DNA of 64,000 bases, from assembly GCA_907165275.2 (NCBI GenBank), contig OU015675.1, positions 5,411,501 through 5,475,500 on the forward strand. Direction: 5' to 3'. The notes under the pieces are model-generated. The model saw nothing but the letters and a program-made list of their open reading frames with translations, did no database searches and was not told where the DNA came from. Below, piece by piece: positions 31,401 through 42,238 of the stretch. The number at the start of each line of letters is the position of its first letter. Within the stretch, counting starts at the first letter, position 1. The position numbers and the translations under genes were made by a program. The DNA is from Zygaena filipendulae (taxonomy: Eukaryota; Arthropoda; Insecta; Lepidoptera; Zygaenidae).

Positions 31401-33568
31401 AATGACGCGGGCATCAAACCTGATAGGTACCTACCACTGATATAACAGTCGGGTTAACTAACCACTACACCTGATACCTACTACTGATATAGCGGTCAGG
31501 TTAACTACTACACTGATGGTGCTGTCAAATAGATAACAAAAAAGAAATATAGATAACTCACTCAATACATCAGCTTGTGGAAACCATTTTGAAATCATAA
31601 CGTTCTCAGGCTGTTTCATAGGCAATGATTCCTGATCGTACTTGAATAGAACATTGTATGGTAACTTAGCGAATGCATCTATGAAGGTGCTCAGTCTATC
31701 CAGTGACATAGCGGATGGCGCTATATTCGTTCCGAAACTGACATAAATGGCTCCATTATGGGAATTGTCCAGATAGGTTTGAAGATCCTGTTATATGTGA
31801 AAATAATAGGATTATCACCATCATATTATATTTCTAGCTGTTTCCCGCAGTTTCACCCGCGTTAATTTCGGAGTTCCTGCGGGAACTGCGCGATAAAAAG
31901 TACCCTATGTTCTTTTCTGTACCACTGAAAACTTGTATGCAAAATTTCATGACGATCGGTTGGATAGAGTTACCTTCGCATTTATAATATTAGTTGGGGT
32001 AAGCTGCGGTAGTTAAGCGGTAGACTAAGAATTCCTTTCTCAAGAGATGCTTTTATTTGATAGGTTCGATCCCAGGTTGTTGGTATAGACGGAACTGCTG
32101 CCTCGGGTTTAATAATTATTCAGTTTTAAAGTAATTTTGTTCGATGAGGATTGCTCCCCGAGCCAAAACACGTGGTGCTTTCGTGACAATCGGTTGCTTG
32201 CTCGATGGATACACAAAACGCAAGTTACTTTTGGTCCTACAGTATTTTCATAAATTATTTATTTCACCGGTTATAGGCTAGTTGACTAAATTTTAATTTT
32301 TAGTCCGTCGTGTAGATTAATAAAAAATATTAGACATGTACTTATTGTTCTTTTTTTACGTAATCAAGAAAAATAACGGCGATACATTGAGTTGAAATGT
32401 CGCGTGACGTCACGATCTGGTACAGTTTATACGGGGCGATGATACGGGGCTTATACCGGTTAATGACGTCACGAACTCACGACTCACGAGCTCCCACTCC
32501 TAAACTTAAATGCGCTTTATCTACGTATATTTTGATTAATTTGAAAAAGCGAATCTATACGTGTCTATTATTTTTTATTTTTTATCTGACGGTCTAAATA
32601 TAAGCTTGATTTTCATAACAAACCGGCAACAATTATGTTTTTTTTTTTTTGGGGTCGAGAATCGAATATTGACATATTCTTTTTTCAACATGTACCAAAA
32701 AAATTACCTTAGGCAATGGTTTTGGTTCATATAATTCTAGATGAAGTCCTCCCAAATGAACAACCGATGGTGGTGCCGGCCAATTGCCATTCCATATTGG
32801 ATTAACGTTTAAAAACAACATATCAACGTTGTTCGCCAATTCGCTCAGAGGGGGTACATCCGGCCCAAACAATTTTCTCAACATAGCGTTGTCTGTCTCT
32901 TCATAAGAATCGTAGAAATTTGTTAGTGTAATATAGTTATACAGCTCCACAAACTTTTCCCAAATGGTCATATTGTGTACTCTCAACCGTAGTCCAGTTG
33001 GAAGAAGTAGCGGATTTCCAATTGCACCAACTGTCTCGTAATTTCTCACCATAGTGCCGAACGAACTGATCTGAATTACTGGAACTTTGAAGATATGAGA
33101 CAAAACAAGTAACGGTCGCGGCCAAGCTTCTAGTATCAGTAAATCAATTTTCTTCTTGTTATCCTTAAAAATCTTCTGTACCTCTTCATTATTTGCCAGT
33201 GCTTCAAATGTTTCTGTCATTTGTTTATATACAATTTGCATCGTCTTCACATATTTGTCTTCTGCGGCTAGATAATCTTGTAGTCCATGTTGACGCATTG
33301 CCTTGTTCCAGGTTTCGATAGTAAAGCTTAGTTCATCATGGATGTCAATTTCTGTTAAATTATCAGGTGTTTGACCTTTTGGGAAAGCTGGATTTGGAGT
33401 TATAACTACGACGTCGTGGCCTCTTCTCGCTAGTTCGTGGGTAAGCGCTCGAAAAACAGACTGGTGACTAAACGAGGAAGTTGGGAACAAGCAAAGAATT
33501 CTCGCACTGTCACACAATATTATCGAACACGACACCAAAATTAGAATTTTATATAATTTCAGAGCCAT
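28449..33568 (-). CDS. UGT-3: UDP-glycosyltransferase (UGT33-like), four exons, complete
   Basis: Coding exons on the minus strand are 33568-32708, 31787-31562, 30613-30394 and 28758-28449, joining in frame to 538 residues. Residues 1-20 or so form a signal peptide before ARIL, and H35 in the SSFSHQ motif is the catalytic-type histidine. Exon 2 is one codon longer (226 bp) than in the other genes. Exon 3 holds the signature with CQGG, GVPLI and DQW. Exon 4 encodes the membrane segment and ends KVKTN, a KxKxx ER-retrieval motif, unlike the KKxx ends of UGT-1 and UGT-2. All introns are GT-AG with standard phases. Exon 4 is unusually GC-rich and nearly identical to those of UGT-1 and UGT-2, although exons 1-3 are clearly diverged. 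AATAAA (28446-28441) follows the stop codon almost at once. Confidence 0.93.
29520..29979. mobile_element. Inverted-repeat element of about 460 bp
   Basis: Ends GGGTAAAACCAGGATAGTTG and CAACTATCCGGGTTTTACCC are inverted repeats with one mismatch. GGATAG and TTGCC motifs recur inside. Non-coding, in UGT-3 intron 3. The target duplication could not be recognised. Confidence 0.7.
30000..30250 (+). repeat. Family D unclassified repeat
   Basis: CTGACCAAATATGGTGCCCA, then GGTAGCAGAAATACTGAAGA and CCGATCTTCGGTGGAGAACC match, on the opposite strand, 48790-48925 and in part 60300-60384. It begins close to the end of the 29520-29979 element. An open frame of 112 codons here is probably chance. Confidence 0.6.
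30668..30835 (+). repeat. Family A variant copy
   Basis: TAGCTGTGCCCCGCGGTTTC to the GCAGGATTTTTTTTTC block, then a diverged 3' half with GGTCCAGTCGTTCCAGAGA. In UGT-3 intron 2. Confidence 0.6.
31098..31255. mobile_element. MITE of 158 bp
   Basis: GTAAAGATTTTAAAAACAAA and the opposite TTTGTTTTTAAAATCTTTAC are perfect inverted repeats, with pairing continuing as AACGGCCGC/GCGGTT and CACAGACG/CGTCGGTG. In UGT-3 intron 2. Confidence 0.8.
31385..31510 (-). repeat. tRNA-like SINE fragment with duplicated head
   Basis: On the minus strand, A-box-like GTAGTGGTTAGTTAAC and B-box-like GGTTTGATGCCC are present, and the GTAGTAGTTAACCTGACCG part occurs a second time. It lies about 50 bp from the UGT-3 exon 2 donor. 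Confidence 0.45.
31834..31998 (+). repeat. Family A copy, plus strand
   Basis: CTAGCTGTTTCCCGCAGTTT to CATTTATAATATTAGTTGG, with the AACAAACAAAC block shortened. In UGT-3 intron 1. Confidence 0.75.
31999..32110 (+). mobile_element. tRNA-derived SINE head
   Basis: A-box-like GTAGTTAAGCGGTAGAC and B-box-like GGTTCGATCCCAGG lie about 45 bases apart on the plus strand. It follows a Family A copy directly. In UGT-3 intron 1. Confidence 0.6.
32405..32471. promoter_or_regulatory. Two palindromic TGACGTCA sites
   Basis: TGACGTCA at 32405-32412 and again at 32464-32471, 59 bp apart, in UGT-3 intron 1. These match the CREB/ATF consensus. Whether they are used is unknown; they could equally be part of an unrecognised repeat. 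Confidence 0.25.
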
Positions 33569-34206
33569 GTTTTGTTCTGTTAATTAGATAATAGTTTTGT
33601 CACATCACTAGATTTCTTTGTTAAATTTTAAAAGAAAAAAATCACTTATAAGTTTTATCTTGTGACATTCAGTTTAATCACGATCAGTCCAAGAAAAAGA
33701 AAAGAAGAATGGTATTATTAAAGCGCAGAGTAACGTAATTACTATAAATCAGATTGTGCTATTTCGAAAGGCATACCTCGACGATGGAGACTCCTAGACC
33801 AACTATTATTATCGGCAAAATTATTAGTATAAATTATTTATCACACGCCCTTAGATCACCCACTGACTCATTATTTCACTGCACACTGTCAAGTGACATT
33901 ATCTTTTAATTGACAAATATAATAATATTGTTATTTTAATATTTTCTGTTCAAAAATAACATCACAAACACTCGTTATGCCCGCCTACGGTTATATGACT
34001 AATGATTTCGGTTACTTACCGCTCACAACACCGCACAAGCCATAGAATAAAAAAACATTAGACATAACATATAGTGCTCCGATAGTGTTTATCTACCACT
34101 AATTTATTTAAATCCATTCTAAGTAGGTTTATAATTCTCATTATAAGATAAAATTGATAAATAACACGAAATTAAAAAAACAAAAAAAAAACAAATATCA
34201 TCTGCG
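33569..34206. other. Upstream region of UGT-3
   Basis: AT-rich, no repeat end or gene recognised. The UGT-3 promoter should lie here unless a leader exon exists further right. Confidence 0.4.
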
Positions 34207-34952
34207 GCAAAGCTTTTGGTTGATGTAAGTTCAGATGGATCCCCCCTAAATAAATAATAGAAGGTGACCTTCCCATACTGGATTTAGATTCAAAAACATC
34301 AGGTCAACGTTATTCGCCAATTCGCTCAACGGTGGCACGTCATCTCCGAACAACCTTCTCACCATATCATTATCAGCTTTTCCATGATAATTGTAGAAGT
34401 TCAATAATGTGAAATAGTTGTACAACTCGATGATTTTGTCTCTTGTACTCAGATTATGAAGTTTCAATTTCAAGGCGTATGGTTGGAGTAACGGATGCCT
34501 TGTGGCCCCCATTATTTCAAAGTCACCTTTAAGTACTTCACCATAGCACCGTCCGAGTTTATTTGGATCACTGGAACTTTGAATAAATGCGATAGAACCA
34601 GCAAAGGTCGCGGCCAAGCTTCCAAGATCAGTAAATCGATCTTTTCATCTTTCAACATCTGTTTTGCATCTCTGTGCTGCATTAAGTACAGTGTCAATCC
34701 ATGCCTCATAAAGTACATCATGTACGTCTATTTCTGTGATATTAACTGGTCCTTGACTGTTTTTGAAGGCCGGATCTGGCGTTATAACGACAACATCGTG
34801 ACCTCTCCTCGCTAGTTCCTGTGTTAAAGCTCAGAACGTGAACTGGTGGCTTATCGATGGAGTTGGAAAGAAACACAAAATCCTTGCACCTTTATTTATC
34901 ACGATTAAAAATGATAATAAAATCTACACTCTCACTGTACTGTTGGCCATTG
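34207..34952 (-). pseudogene. UGT-4: exon 1 remnant of a UDP-glycosyltransferase
   Basis: The minus strand reads as UGT33-like exon 1, closest in feel to UGT-3. It has a start with a quick stop, ARIL-like ARILCFFPTPSISHQ, then ARRGHDVVVITPDPAF, NITEIDVHD, LFGDDVPPLSELANNVD and GGIHLNLHQPKALPQ. The defects are a stop codon soon after the first ATG, a stop in place of arginine after SHQF, at least two frameshifts, an internal loss of about 40-50 codons after the VHD motif, and a changed exon end (CAGAT where UGT-3 has AAGGT). No exons 2-4 follow before UGT-3 begins. It is a tandem duplicate of UGT-3 that has lost its downstream exons. Confidence 0.88.
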
Positions 34953-35660
34953 TAGTAGATGTGTTAATCCTTTATAGCTAAGATTCTAATATGCAATACT
35001 GATTTTATCAAAAGTAGGTAATCCAAAAATATTTTTTTATCTGTATTATCAAACAAAGTTCGATGGTTGTAGTTCACTAGCGGGTGATTCTTATTTAATT
35101 TCAACAGGTATTGTTTGTTATATAAATTACCTAGCATTGACTTAGGTAAGTAATTTCATTATTACATTTTGGGTATTTGTAGGCCGAAATATCTTTATAT
35201 GATGAAATCCAAATTAAGGTCATAATTATGCACTTCTAATTAAATGGCATAGTTTTTATTTTTATTAAAAAATGGACTTGATTTAAAATGTTTTTTAGAG
35301 ATTTAAAGTTTTATAAACTGATAAAGGAATCAGGCGCCTACTGTAGATAACAGACACCTATCTACATTATTACTATCGGTTTACAATTACAAGGTTATAC
35401 GATAGATAAGATTACTAAAATCTATGAACTAAATTAAAACTTATTTAGTTTCATTTATTTATTTATTAATTTATTAGACTCACAAAACAGGTAACAATCG
35501 GTAATAATTAATACAATAATATAGCATGGTTGTATTTACATTACGTATACATTGCTAGACTGTGTTACCACAGACATGACTGTTCGGAACAACACTACTG
35601 CATGACGTCATCGCGCGGTGCGCGCACGCCGGTCAAGCGACGCATCGATAATTTTTTTCT
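34953..35660. other. Non-coding stretch
   Basis: AT-rich with one GC-richer block near 35570-35640 containing TGACGTCA and GCGCGGTGCGCGC. No gene recognised. Confidence 0.35.
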
Positions 35661-36722
35661 AATAGATCCATTGCTTACGTTCTACGATTCATTAACAATT
35701 CAAATAAAATTAAAGCTAGAACTACAGGGCATTTAACTCATAGCGAATTAGATTTATCTTTACATACTTTATTAAAGTTGCATCAGAAAGAATGTTTCTC
35801 AAATGAAATTAAACTACTAAATTCTGGAAAAAACTTACCGTCGAATTCCCACGTGCTATCCCTCAGTCCATTCATCGATAAGAATGATAACATACTGTGT
35901 GTGGGTGGCCGCATCCAAAACTCTAAGGAAACGTATGAAAGAAAACATCTCATTTATTAGAATCAAATCATAATTTTATTAAATTGCTATTTGCTCATCG
36001 TCATAAACAGCTGTTGCATTGTGGACCTCAACTGTTGCTCAGCGACCTTAGGAACAATTATTGGCCTTTAAGAGGCAGGGTACTAGCTCGTAGTACGGTC
36101 AACAACTGCAGATTGTGTAAACTTATGAAAGCTAAAAGTTTTAATCCCATAATGGGAAACTTACCTGCTTCGAGAGTCAGCCCAAGCCTTCCATTCCATA
36201 CCAGCGGAGTTGACTTCGCCGGCCCCTTTTTCATAACTGACTGCAAGGGTCGTGGATGTAAAATAACTAAATGTTATTTGTGTTTGTTCATTTGTTTTGC
36301 AACCAAAGCTCTGCACCTTGAAGTGGCAAGTGATCTAAGCACAGATGTTTTCATTTTATGTTTAAGACGGTTCATATCGCGTAGAGGTAAGTCATTAGAA
36401 CTGTATTGCGATAACGGTACAAATTTTGTGGGCGCAAACAACGAAATCACAGCCTTTCTACGGTCGAGCAACGAAAACATATCTGGTTTTGCTGCCGATG
36501 AAGGTATAAAATTTTCCACTAACTCCTCTCTCCTCTGATCCTAATGACCTAAATCCTCTCACTCCTGCGCACTTCCTGATCGGCCGACCACTGACATCGC
36601 TACCGTCAGAGAATCTTCTATGTGCAAATCCAAATAGACTCGACCGATACCGATGTCTCGAAACCATGCGGCAACACTTCTGGGAGTGGAGGAACGAGTA
36701 CCTAAGCGAATTGCAGTTTTTT
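35661..36722 (+). pseudogene. BEL/Pao pol remnant (integrase part)
   Basis: The decayed 3' part of a BEL/Pao polyprotein. 35778-35960 matches the region just before integrase (CVGGRIQN). 35984-36538 holds an integrase with the HCGPQLLLSDLR block, the zinc-region cysteines, GVDFAGPF and CDNGTNFVGA. After 36538 the frame changes and the C-terminal block resumes (LTPAHFLIGRPL). The middle of the catalytic core, including the region of the third acidic residue, is missing. Frameshifts and the missing LTRs mark it as dead. It is a different element from the intact one at 49884-57157; the sequence is clearly diverged. Confidence 0.85.
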
Positions 36723-36962
36723 TAATTTTTTATTCGGTCTTACCTTAAAGTTTACCCAATGGAGAATTTAACAGCGGGCTGCCAACTGAAAACCAGCGCT
36801 AGGTGTTCCCGCACCTAGCTAATGCTGAGTTGGTGACCCTTTCGGCAGAGCATGCAAGAGATATTATCTATGTTTCTTTAGATTAGGCACTGTTGATGTA
36901 TGTTTCTTTTTCTTGTGTGTTGTGCTGAAATAAATGTATTTTCTTCTTCTTCTTCTTCTAAT
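36723..36962 (+). mobile_element. Family C element, longest copy
   Basis: Starts near ATTCGGTCTTACCTTAAAGT, runs through GTTGGTGACCCTTTCGGCAG and GATTAGGCACTGTTGATGTA, and ends AATAAATGTATTTTCTTCTT with more TTC repeats. It has apparently inserted at the end of the BEL remnant. About 240 bp, of SINE size or a 5'-truncated LINE. Confidence 0.7.
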
Positions 36963-37410
36963 CCTGTCACCGCCGTCCCCGTAATATCACGATTTACAAA
37001 AGACGTGCTCCTGGCGGCAGACACGTAACCTTCCGCTACTAAGAAACCACTGCACTTTATTTATTGATTAAAGTACCTAAAAATTACAGATTACCTATCT
37101 TTGTAATAACAGACACACACAGTTCTAGGAGTTTTAAATTTACGTATCATGATGCCTTAAGCGCGTGGCGCTGGAAGTAAGTTAAAGCTACCAAAACATG
37201 GGTTTATGAAGATAAGCTTACCATTATCCTAAGTAATATTTGAAATGCAAGTTTGAGTATATTTGTTTGTTTGTTTGTCAAGATCATCATAATATTTTGT
37301 ATACACGTAACTCTACTAAACTCTAACTCTACTATACTTATCATCCTAACTCCTTAACTTGCGAATCTGAGTTTGTTTATTGGTTTGTTCGTTTGTTTAA
37401 TATACTTTTA
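36963..37410. other. Non-coding stretch
   Basis: No gene or clear repeat end. A TTGTTTGTTTGTTTG run at 37264 may be the edge of an old Family A copy. Confidence 0.35.
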
Positions 37411-37552
37411 CTCCTTAACTATTTAACCGATCATCTTGTCTTGCGTATTCGTTGTCAGGGGTACAGAAAAGTACAGGGGGTATTTTTTATTCCCGTGTGC
37501 TTGCGGCAACTCCGAAATTAATGCGAGTGAAACCGTGGGAGATCGACTAGTA
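37411..37552 (-). repeat. Family A copy, minus strand
   Basis: CTCCTTAACTATTTAACCGA to GAAACCGTGGGAGATCGACT, with the GGGGTACAGAAAAG block. Confidence 0.65.
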
Positions 37553-37904
37553 ATGATATAGTTTCCGTTACACGTATATTCTATATATTTTCTTTAAAAA
37601 AAGGATTAGGTTCTCAACTCGACTGTATTTTATCTGTTTTTTCGTATCTTTGTTACGCGATTACTCGAAGACGGCTGGACCGATTTGGAAAATTCTTTGA
37701 TTGATGGCAAACAATGTACCTGTATCAACGGTATCTTACTATAATTTTAATTGTGGAACTTTGTGTGTTTGACTGTCATGCGTAAACGGTTGAACTGATA
37801 TGGAATGTTTGATAACTTTTAGTTTATTATTCACATACGGTACTTACTTTTCATCTTGAAATTCCTTCCGTTCACAAATGGTGGGAGTCCTTACATATTA
37901 AAAA

Positions 37905-38203
37905 ACAATCCGCCGCGTCACTCTGTCTGTCTGTTCGCGATAAACTCAAAAACTATTGAACGGATTTTCATGCGGTTTCCACCAATAGATAGAGTTATTC
38001 TTGAGGAAGGTTTAGGTTGGTACCTATACTATAATTTGTTGAAATTTTGTGTAAATTGATTGAAATATAACGATAATTGTCAGTAGTATAGGAAAAAGTC
38101 AAGTCGTCTACGTAGTCAGGGGTAAAAGGAAGTAGGGTACTTTTTATCCCGGAATTCCCGCGAGAACTCCGTTATTGACGCGGGTGAAACTGTGGGACAG
38201 AAA
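37905..38203 (-). repeat. Family A copy, minus strand
   Basis: CGTCACTCTGTCTGTCTGTT, then AACTATTGAACGGATTTTCA and GACGCGGGTGAAACTGTGGG. Closely resembles the copy at 13000-13354, including the CAATAGATAGAGT block. Confidence 0.7.
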
Positions 38204-38338
38204 ATGCCGCTGTTTTGTGTTTGCGGGCACCCTGCCATGTTAGGTTAGGTTAGAACTGTGTAAGAACTATAAATAGCAAAATATTATGATTTGCGAGCAC
38301 CCTACAGTACAAAGCGTTTTCTGTCTCTGGCATCACTT

Positions 38339-38860
38339 CCCCTAGGGGGCCGTTCAAGTATTACGTAAGCACTATAGGGGGGCGGAGGGGTCTTTCCTTT
38401 GCTTATTTTTGATGAGATGGGGGGTGGCGGGATCCGAATGGTGATTACGCCAGTAGTAATTATTTACATTTTCACGCATATGGCAACTCTCATATTGTCT
38501 ATGCTTTAAAACGAAATGTATTTACGGGGATTTCTACAAATAATGACCTTATTTCTAGACTTATAACTGCTGCTCAGGAATCAATCAATCGTACTAATGT
38601 TTATGTAAGCATGGGGGGAGGGGTAAGCGCTTTGCTTACTTTTGCTGACAAGGGGGAGGGGTGGGCTGAAGTTGACAATCTACAATCGTTAAAGCATAGA
38701 AAACTAAGAAACTAATCGTAACGAGGTCAGTTGGTCACGTAAAACCGCCCAATCAAAAGTCAAGTTTGACATAACGATCCGTTCCTTAGGTTTCTATGCG
38801 TTATCGTTTGTAGATCGTCAACTTGGCTAGGGGGGCACGATACGAAAAGGTAGAAAATAT
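38339..38860. repeat. GGGGCCGTTCAAGTATTACG-type repeat with two similar blocks
   Basis: The block TTACGTAAGCA, a G-rich run, CTTTGCTTATTTTTGATGAG and GGGGGGTGG (38360-38430) recurs as TTATGTAAGCA ... CTTTGCTTACTTTTGCTGAC and GGGGGAGGGG (38598-38660). The 5' GGGGCCGTTCAAGTATTACG is a known lepidopteran repeat motif. A MITE sits in the second block. Confidence 0.55.
38669..38824. mobile_element. MITE of 156 bp
   Basis: AAGTTGACAATCTACAATCG and, at the other end, the complement of AAGTTGACGATCTACAAACG pair over about 38 bp with a few mismatches. It interrupts the repeat above. Confidence 0.75.
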
Positions 38861-39780
38861 ACAAATGGATTTTTTTGGCGGAAAAAAAAAGGCGGTTCGG
38901 TCATTTATGGATGGAAAATTATTGGATGGATTGGATTGGATGAAATTATGAAATGGATTTTGTTGTGTTAAAAGGTGCTGTAATAGACAATAATTTTTAA
39001 TTTTTTACAATGACGGTTTTTTATGTGTTTAAGAAAATATATGACATTTCGAGCTGTTTTTTGGTTTCCTCCAAGAGCTCCGAGAAAATTCTTGCAAGAT
39101 ATAGTACCATGGCTGGCAATTTCAAAGCGCACAACGATGCATTTCAATAGAAAATTTATTAATATTATTAATAATTTACTTGAACCTAGGTAAATGCATT
39201 ATATTATGCGAAAGGTCATAAAAAAGTGGAAAGAAAGAAAGAAATATACAAATTACTCGCGTCAAGTATACTTTTAGAACTTTGCTTAAGACCTTTTCTA
39301 CAAAGTACCTACTTAATTAAGAATTTATGAACTTTCAGTAGAGTTGATTATACAATTTTACCTAAACACTTGTTCTTTGAAATTTTTTTTTTTCAAAGAC
39401 AGACATAAATAATAATTATATTTAATACCTACGTTTTTCACACCCTGTGTTGGTTAATTTCTTAGCTATTATCAAAGTAATTAGATTCCATTTAACCCAA
39501 TGTTTTTCCTCATTTACCTAGTTAAATTGCTTAGATTTTTCTTTAAATTTTTTTTAAAGTTAAAGTACCAACTTAGGAAAATCATTCGTGGATAACACAC
39601 AGTTCGTTGATCTTTCCTTGAAATCTGCTAATTAAAATATGAGTAAGCATACACGTGAAAGGTAACGTACCTATAAGGTAATCGCGTTGCATCGGATTAT
39701 ATATATACGACTAACTATTCCGCGCGGTTCCGCCCGCGTTCATTAAGGAATTCACGCCCTCAGTTACCATATTTTAATAT
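38861..39780. other. Non-coding stretch
   Basis: AT-rich; a short Family A start (ACTAACTATTCCGCGCGGTT) at about 39710. No gene recognised. Confidence 0.4.
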
Positions 39781-39789
39781 CTACTTTTT

Positions 39790-40030
39790 AATACAGTTGC
39801 TCAAAAAGTGGCGTATTGCAGGGACGTTTAGCGTTCGGGATGGGGGCTATTACATACTCGAGCTTTTTGTTTACCTTTCCCGAACTCGTGCGTTCTCTTT
39901 GCCAACTGTCAAAAATGGCGACACGACTTTGACACACTTTTTGCATTGCGAAACGTAGGTTTCGCATTACTAATACTACTAGCGCCATCTCTTGATCACA
40001 GTTGGAACTTAGTTGAGTTTGTTGTGTTTT
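39790..40030 (-). repeat. Unclassified repeat-like block
   Basis: The block TGCTCAAAAAGTGGCGTATT to ACTAGCGCCATCTCTTGATC is GC-richer than its flanks and open for 66 codons on the minus strand. I do not recognise a protein family; the GGCGCT/AGCGCC and CAAAAATGGCG motifs look more like a MITE than a gene. Confidence 0.35.
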
Positions 40031-40089
40031 TGATATTTTATTAAATTGCTTAATTTTTTCGTAACTGTATTAAAAATAGTTGTTCAGTA

Positions 40090-40203
40090 CACGTGCGGAA
40101 CCGTCATTGCAACTAGTTCCGACTGTCAACCCTCACCTTCGGCTGCGCCTCGGCTCGGGTAGACATTTGTCGGAACTCTTTGCAATGACAGGCTTTCCGC
40201 ACT
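40090..40203. repeat. Fold-back repeat with GC-rich centre
   Basis: Arms GTGCGGAACCGTCATTGCAA with GTTCCGAC, and GTCGGAAC with TTGCAATGACAGGCTTTCCG and CAC, pair over about 40 bp around CTTCGGCTGCGCCTCGGCTC. Same architecture as the element at 8231-8350, although the sequences differ. Confidence 0.7.
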
Positions 40204-40534
40204 TATAATGAAATATACTATTTTAATTCGGTTGCGAGGAAATAAAAAGATGATCGTATTGTCAATCAGTTTTTCAGGATTCCAAAAAAACTACTGAACC
40301 GATTCATGAAAATTTTATACTAAAACCTTCTCCAGACTGTAACAAATACCAAACATAAAATTACCATTACCAAACAATTACCAAAAATAATCGTGCACAA
40401 ATATACCTACTAATTACTAACATACACACAGGTCCAAACGAGAACCTCCTTTTTTTGAAGCCGGTTAAAAGCCCTTTTAGTCCGCTTTTATTCAGCAATA
40501 ACAAAAACAAAAAAAAAAATAGAATTTATGACTA

Positions 40535-40830
40535 ACTAGCTGTGCCCGTGGTTTCACTCGCGTTAATTTGATGATCCGCTTCTATTGGTCGTAGCGTAAT
40601 GTTATAATATAGCCTATAGTCTTCCTCGATAAATCTTCCAACAAGTTCATGAGATTAGCGCCTTCAACCTTCAAATTTTCTCTATTCTTTGTTACTGATA
40701 GCATTATGCTGAGCCGGGACCATTTTGTCAACAACATTGTAATGTCGCATTCTACCATTTGTGTTGTAACCATTGTGTTGGCAAATAAATTTAATTTTCT
40801 TTCTTCTTCTTTCTTTCTTTCTAAATTACG
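40535..40830 (+). repeat. Retroelement 3' end with TTTC tail
   Basis: A short Family A-like start (CTAGCTGTGCCCGTGGTTTC) runs into a different 3' end that closes GTTGGCAAATAAATTTAATT and (TTTCTTC)n. AATAAA and the simple tail suggest a LINE 3' end. Confidence 0.55.
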
Positions 40831-41208
40831 TTTTTACTATTATACAAGCCATAAAGAAGTCTGATGTATGAATATATTATGTAGGTGTTTGATCAAGTAG
40901 GTAGGTAGGTACATTATTATAGTTTTAACTTTAACTTTGCCAAATTAAGCAGAGTTTGTACTATGGGTATCAGAAAACTGAAAATGGAATATTATTATTT
41001 CTTTATAGACTAGCAGCTTCCGCTGGTGCGTCTATATCTATCAACCTACACTTGTGTTGTTTCAGTTCATTATTGCTTTTTGTTTTTAATATTTATTAAT
41101 TTATTTATTCTTTACTATTTAAATGTCTTTCCATGATATTTCTAATCACTTCATTTGCGAGTTTGTTCTAAGTACCTACCTATGTGCTACCTATAATATT
41201 GTGTTTAT

Positions 41209-41422
41209 AATTCTGGACATGCAAAGCATAATGGTCGGATCTCAAAATCTGACCAAAACTACATTTTAACACTAAAATATTAAAAATTTAAGTATTTTAG
41301 TGTTAAAAAAGTAGGTAGTTATGGTCTTTAACACTAAAACTATGTACTTTTTAACAAACTGTCAGATGATCGGATGTTGAGATCCGACCATAATAACATC
41401 TATGCTTTTCATGTCCAGAATT
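41209..41422. mobile_element. MITE of 214 bp
   Basis: AATTCTGGACATGCAAAGCA and the complement of AATTCTGGACATGAAAAGCA form the ends, followed by pairing of ATGGTCGGATCTCAA with TTGAGATCCGACCAT. The centre has its own palindrome (TTAACACTAAAATA / TATTTTAGTGTTAA). Confidence 0.85.
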
Positions 41423-41469
41423 GACATTGACATTTTATTCATAATTTTTTTTTCAAGTTCATTACATTT

Positions 41470-41565
41470 TATCTTAATGTTTACCCTGATGTGGGGATTG
41501 AACCCGCGGCACCCGGCGTATCAGTAAGATCACTGACCTCTAGACCTAATAAGGTGCCGTCATAA
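41470..41565 (-). repeat. tRNA-like SINE head
   Basis: Minus strand: A-box-like TAGGTCTAGAGGTCAGTG and B-box-like GGGTTCAATCCCC. Body not recognised. Confidence 0.5.
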
Positions 41566-41599
41566 TAAGGTATATAGATTGATAGTTAACACTAGTTTT

Positions 41600-41720
41600 T
41601 TAGGGTTCTGTATACCTCAATGAACAAAAGGCCGTTATAGGATCACTTCTTTGTCCGTCTGTCTGTCTGTCTGTCTATCAGTTTGTTTGTCTGTTTGACA
41701 TTTTCTTTGTCTGTCAAAAC
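41600..41720 (+). repeat. Repeat fragment with CTGT microsatellite
   Basis: TAGGGTTCTGTATACCTCAA, TTATAGGATCACTTCTTTGT and CCGTCTGTCTGTCTGTCTGT. A relative of Family B by its first bases, but the rest differs. Confidence 0.5.
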
Positions 41721-42238
41721 CGCTTTTTTCTGGAACGTGTAGAGGTATCAAGCTGAAATAAATCTATACTAATACTATAACTAAAGAGGTAAAGTTTGTG
41801 AGTTTGTGAAGTTATAGGGTTGTAGAGTTAGGTTAGGTATCTCTGGATCCCCCCTCAACCGGGTCCGCGCCTTGTCGTGGCGAGGGGGCTTAGTAGCGGC
41901 TGGATGCATATTTCCCAGCCGTGAAGCTAAGCGGACCCCATAGCATATCGTAATCCCACTCTGAGGCGTGGTCATGTTTCGCGACCTCAGGTGGGACCGA
42001 GGATCTTGGCTTTGCCGCCCGGATCGCGAGGAAGAAAACCTCTATAAAAAATTACCCCGAATCCCAAGCGATAGCGCGCCGCGAGGGGATGCATGGCTGA
42101 CGGGAGGATCAGTCACTAGCGTGCTCGCCCAAAGGGTACCAGCCGCCCCCCTGAGGGCGTTAAGCCCTAGGCTTACCCGGGCACAGGGGGCACTGCTCGG
42201 GCGGACCGTATACTTCCCCCATACTCGTGGGATTAACT

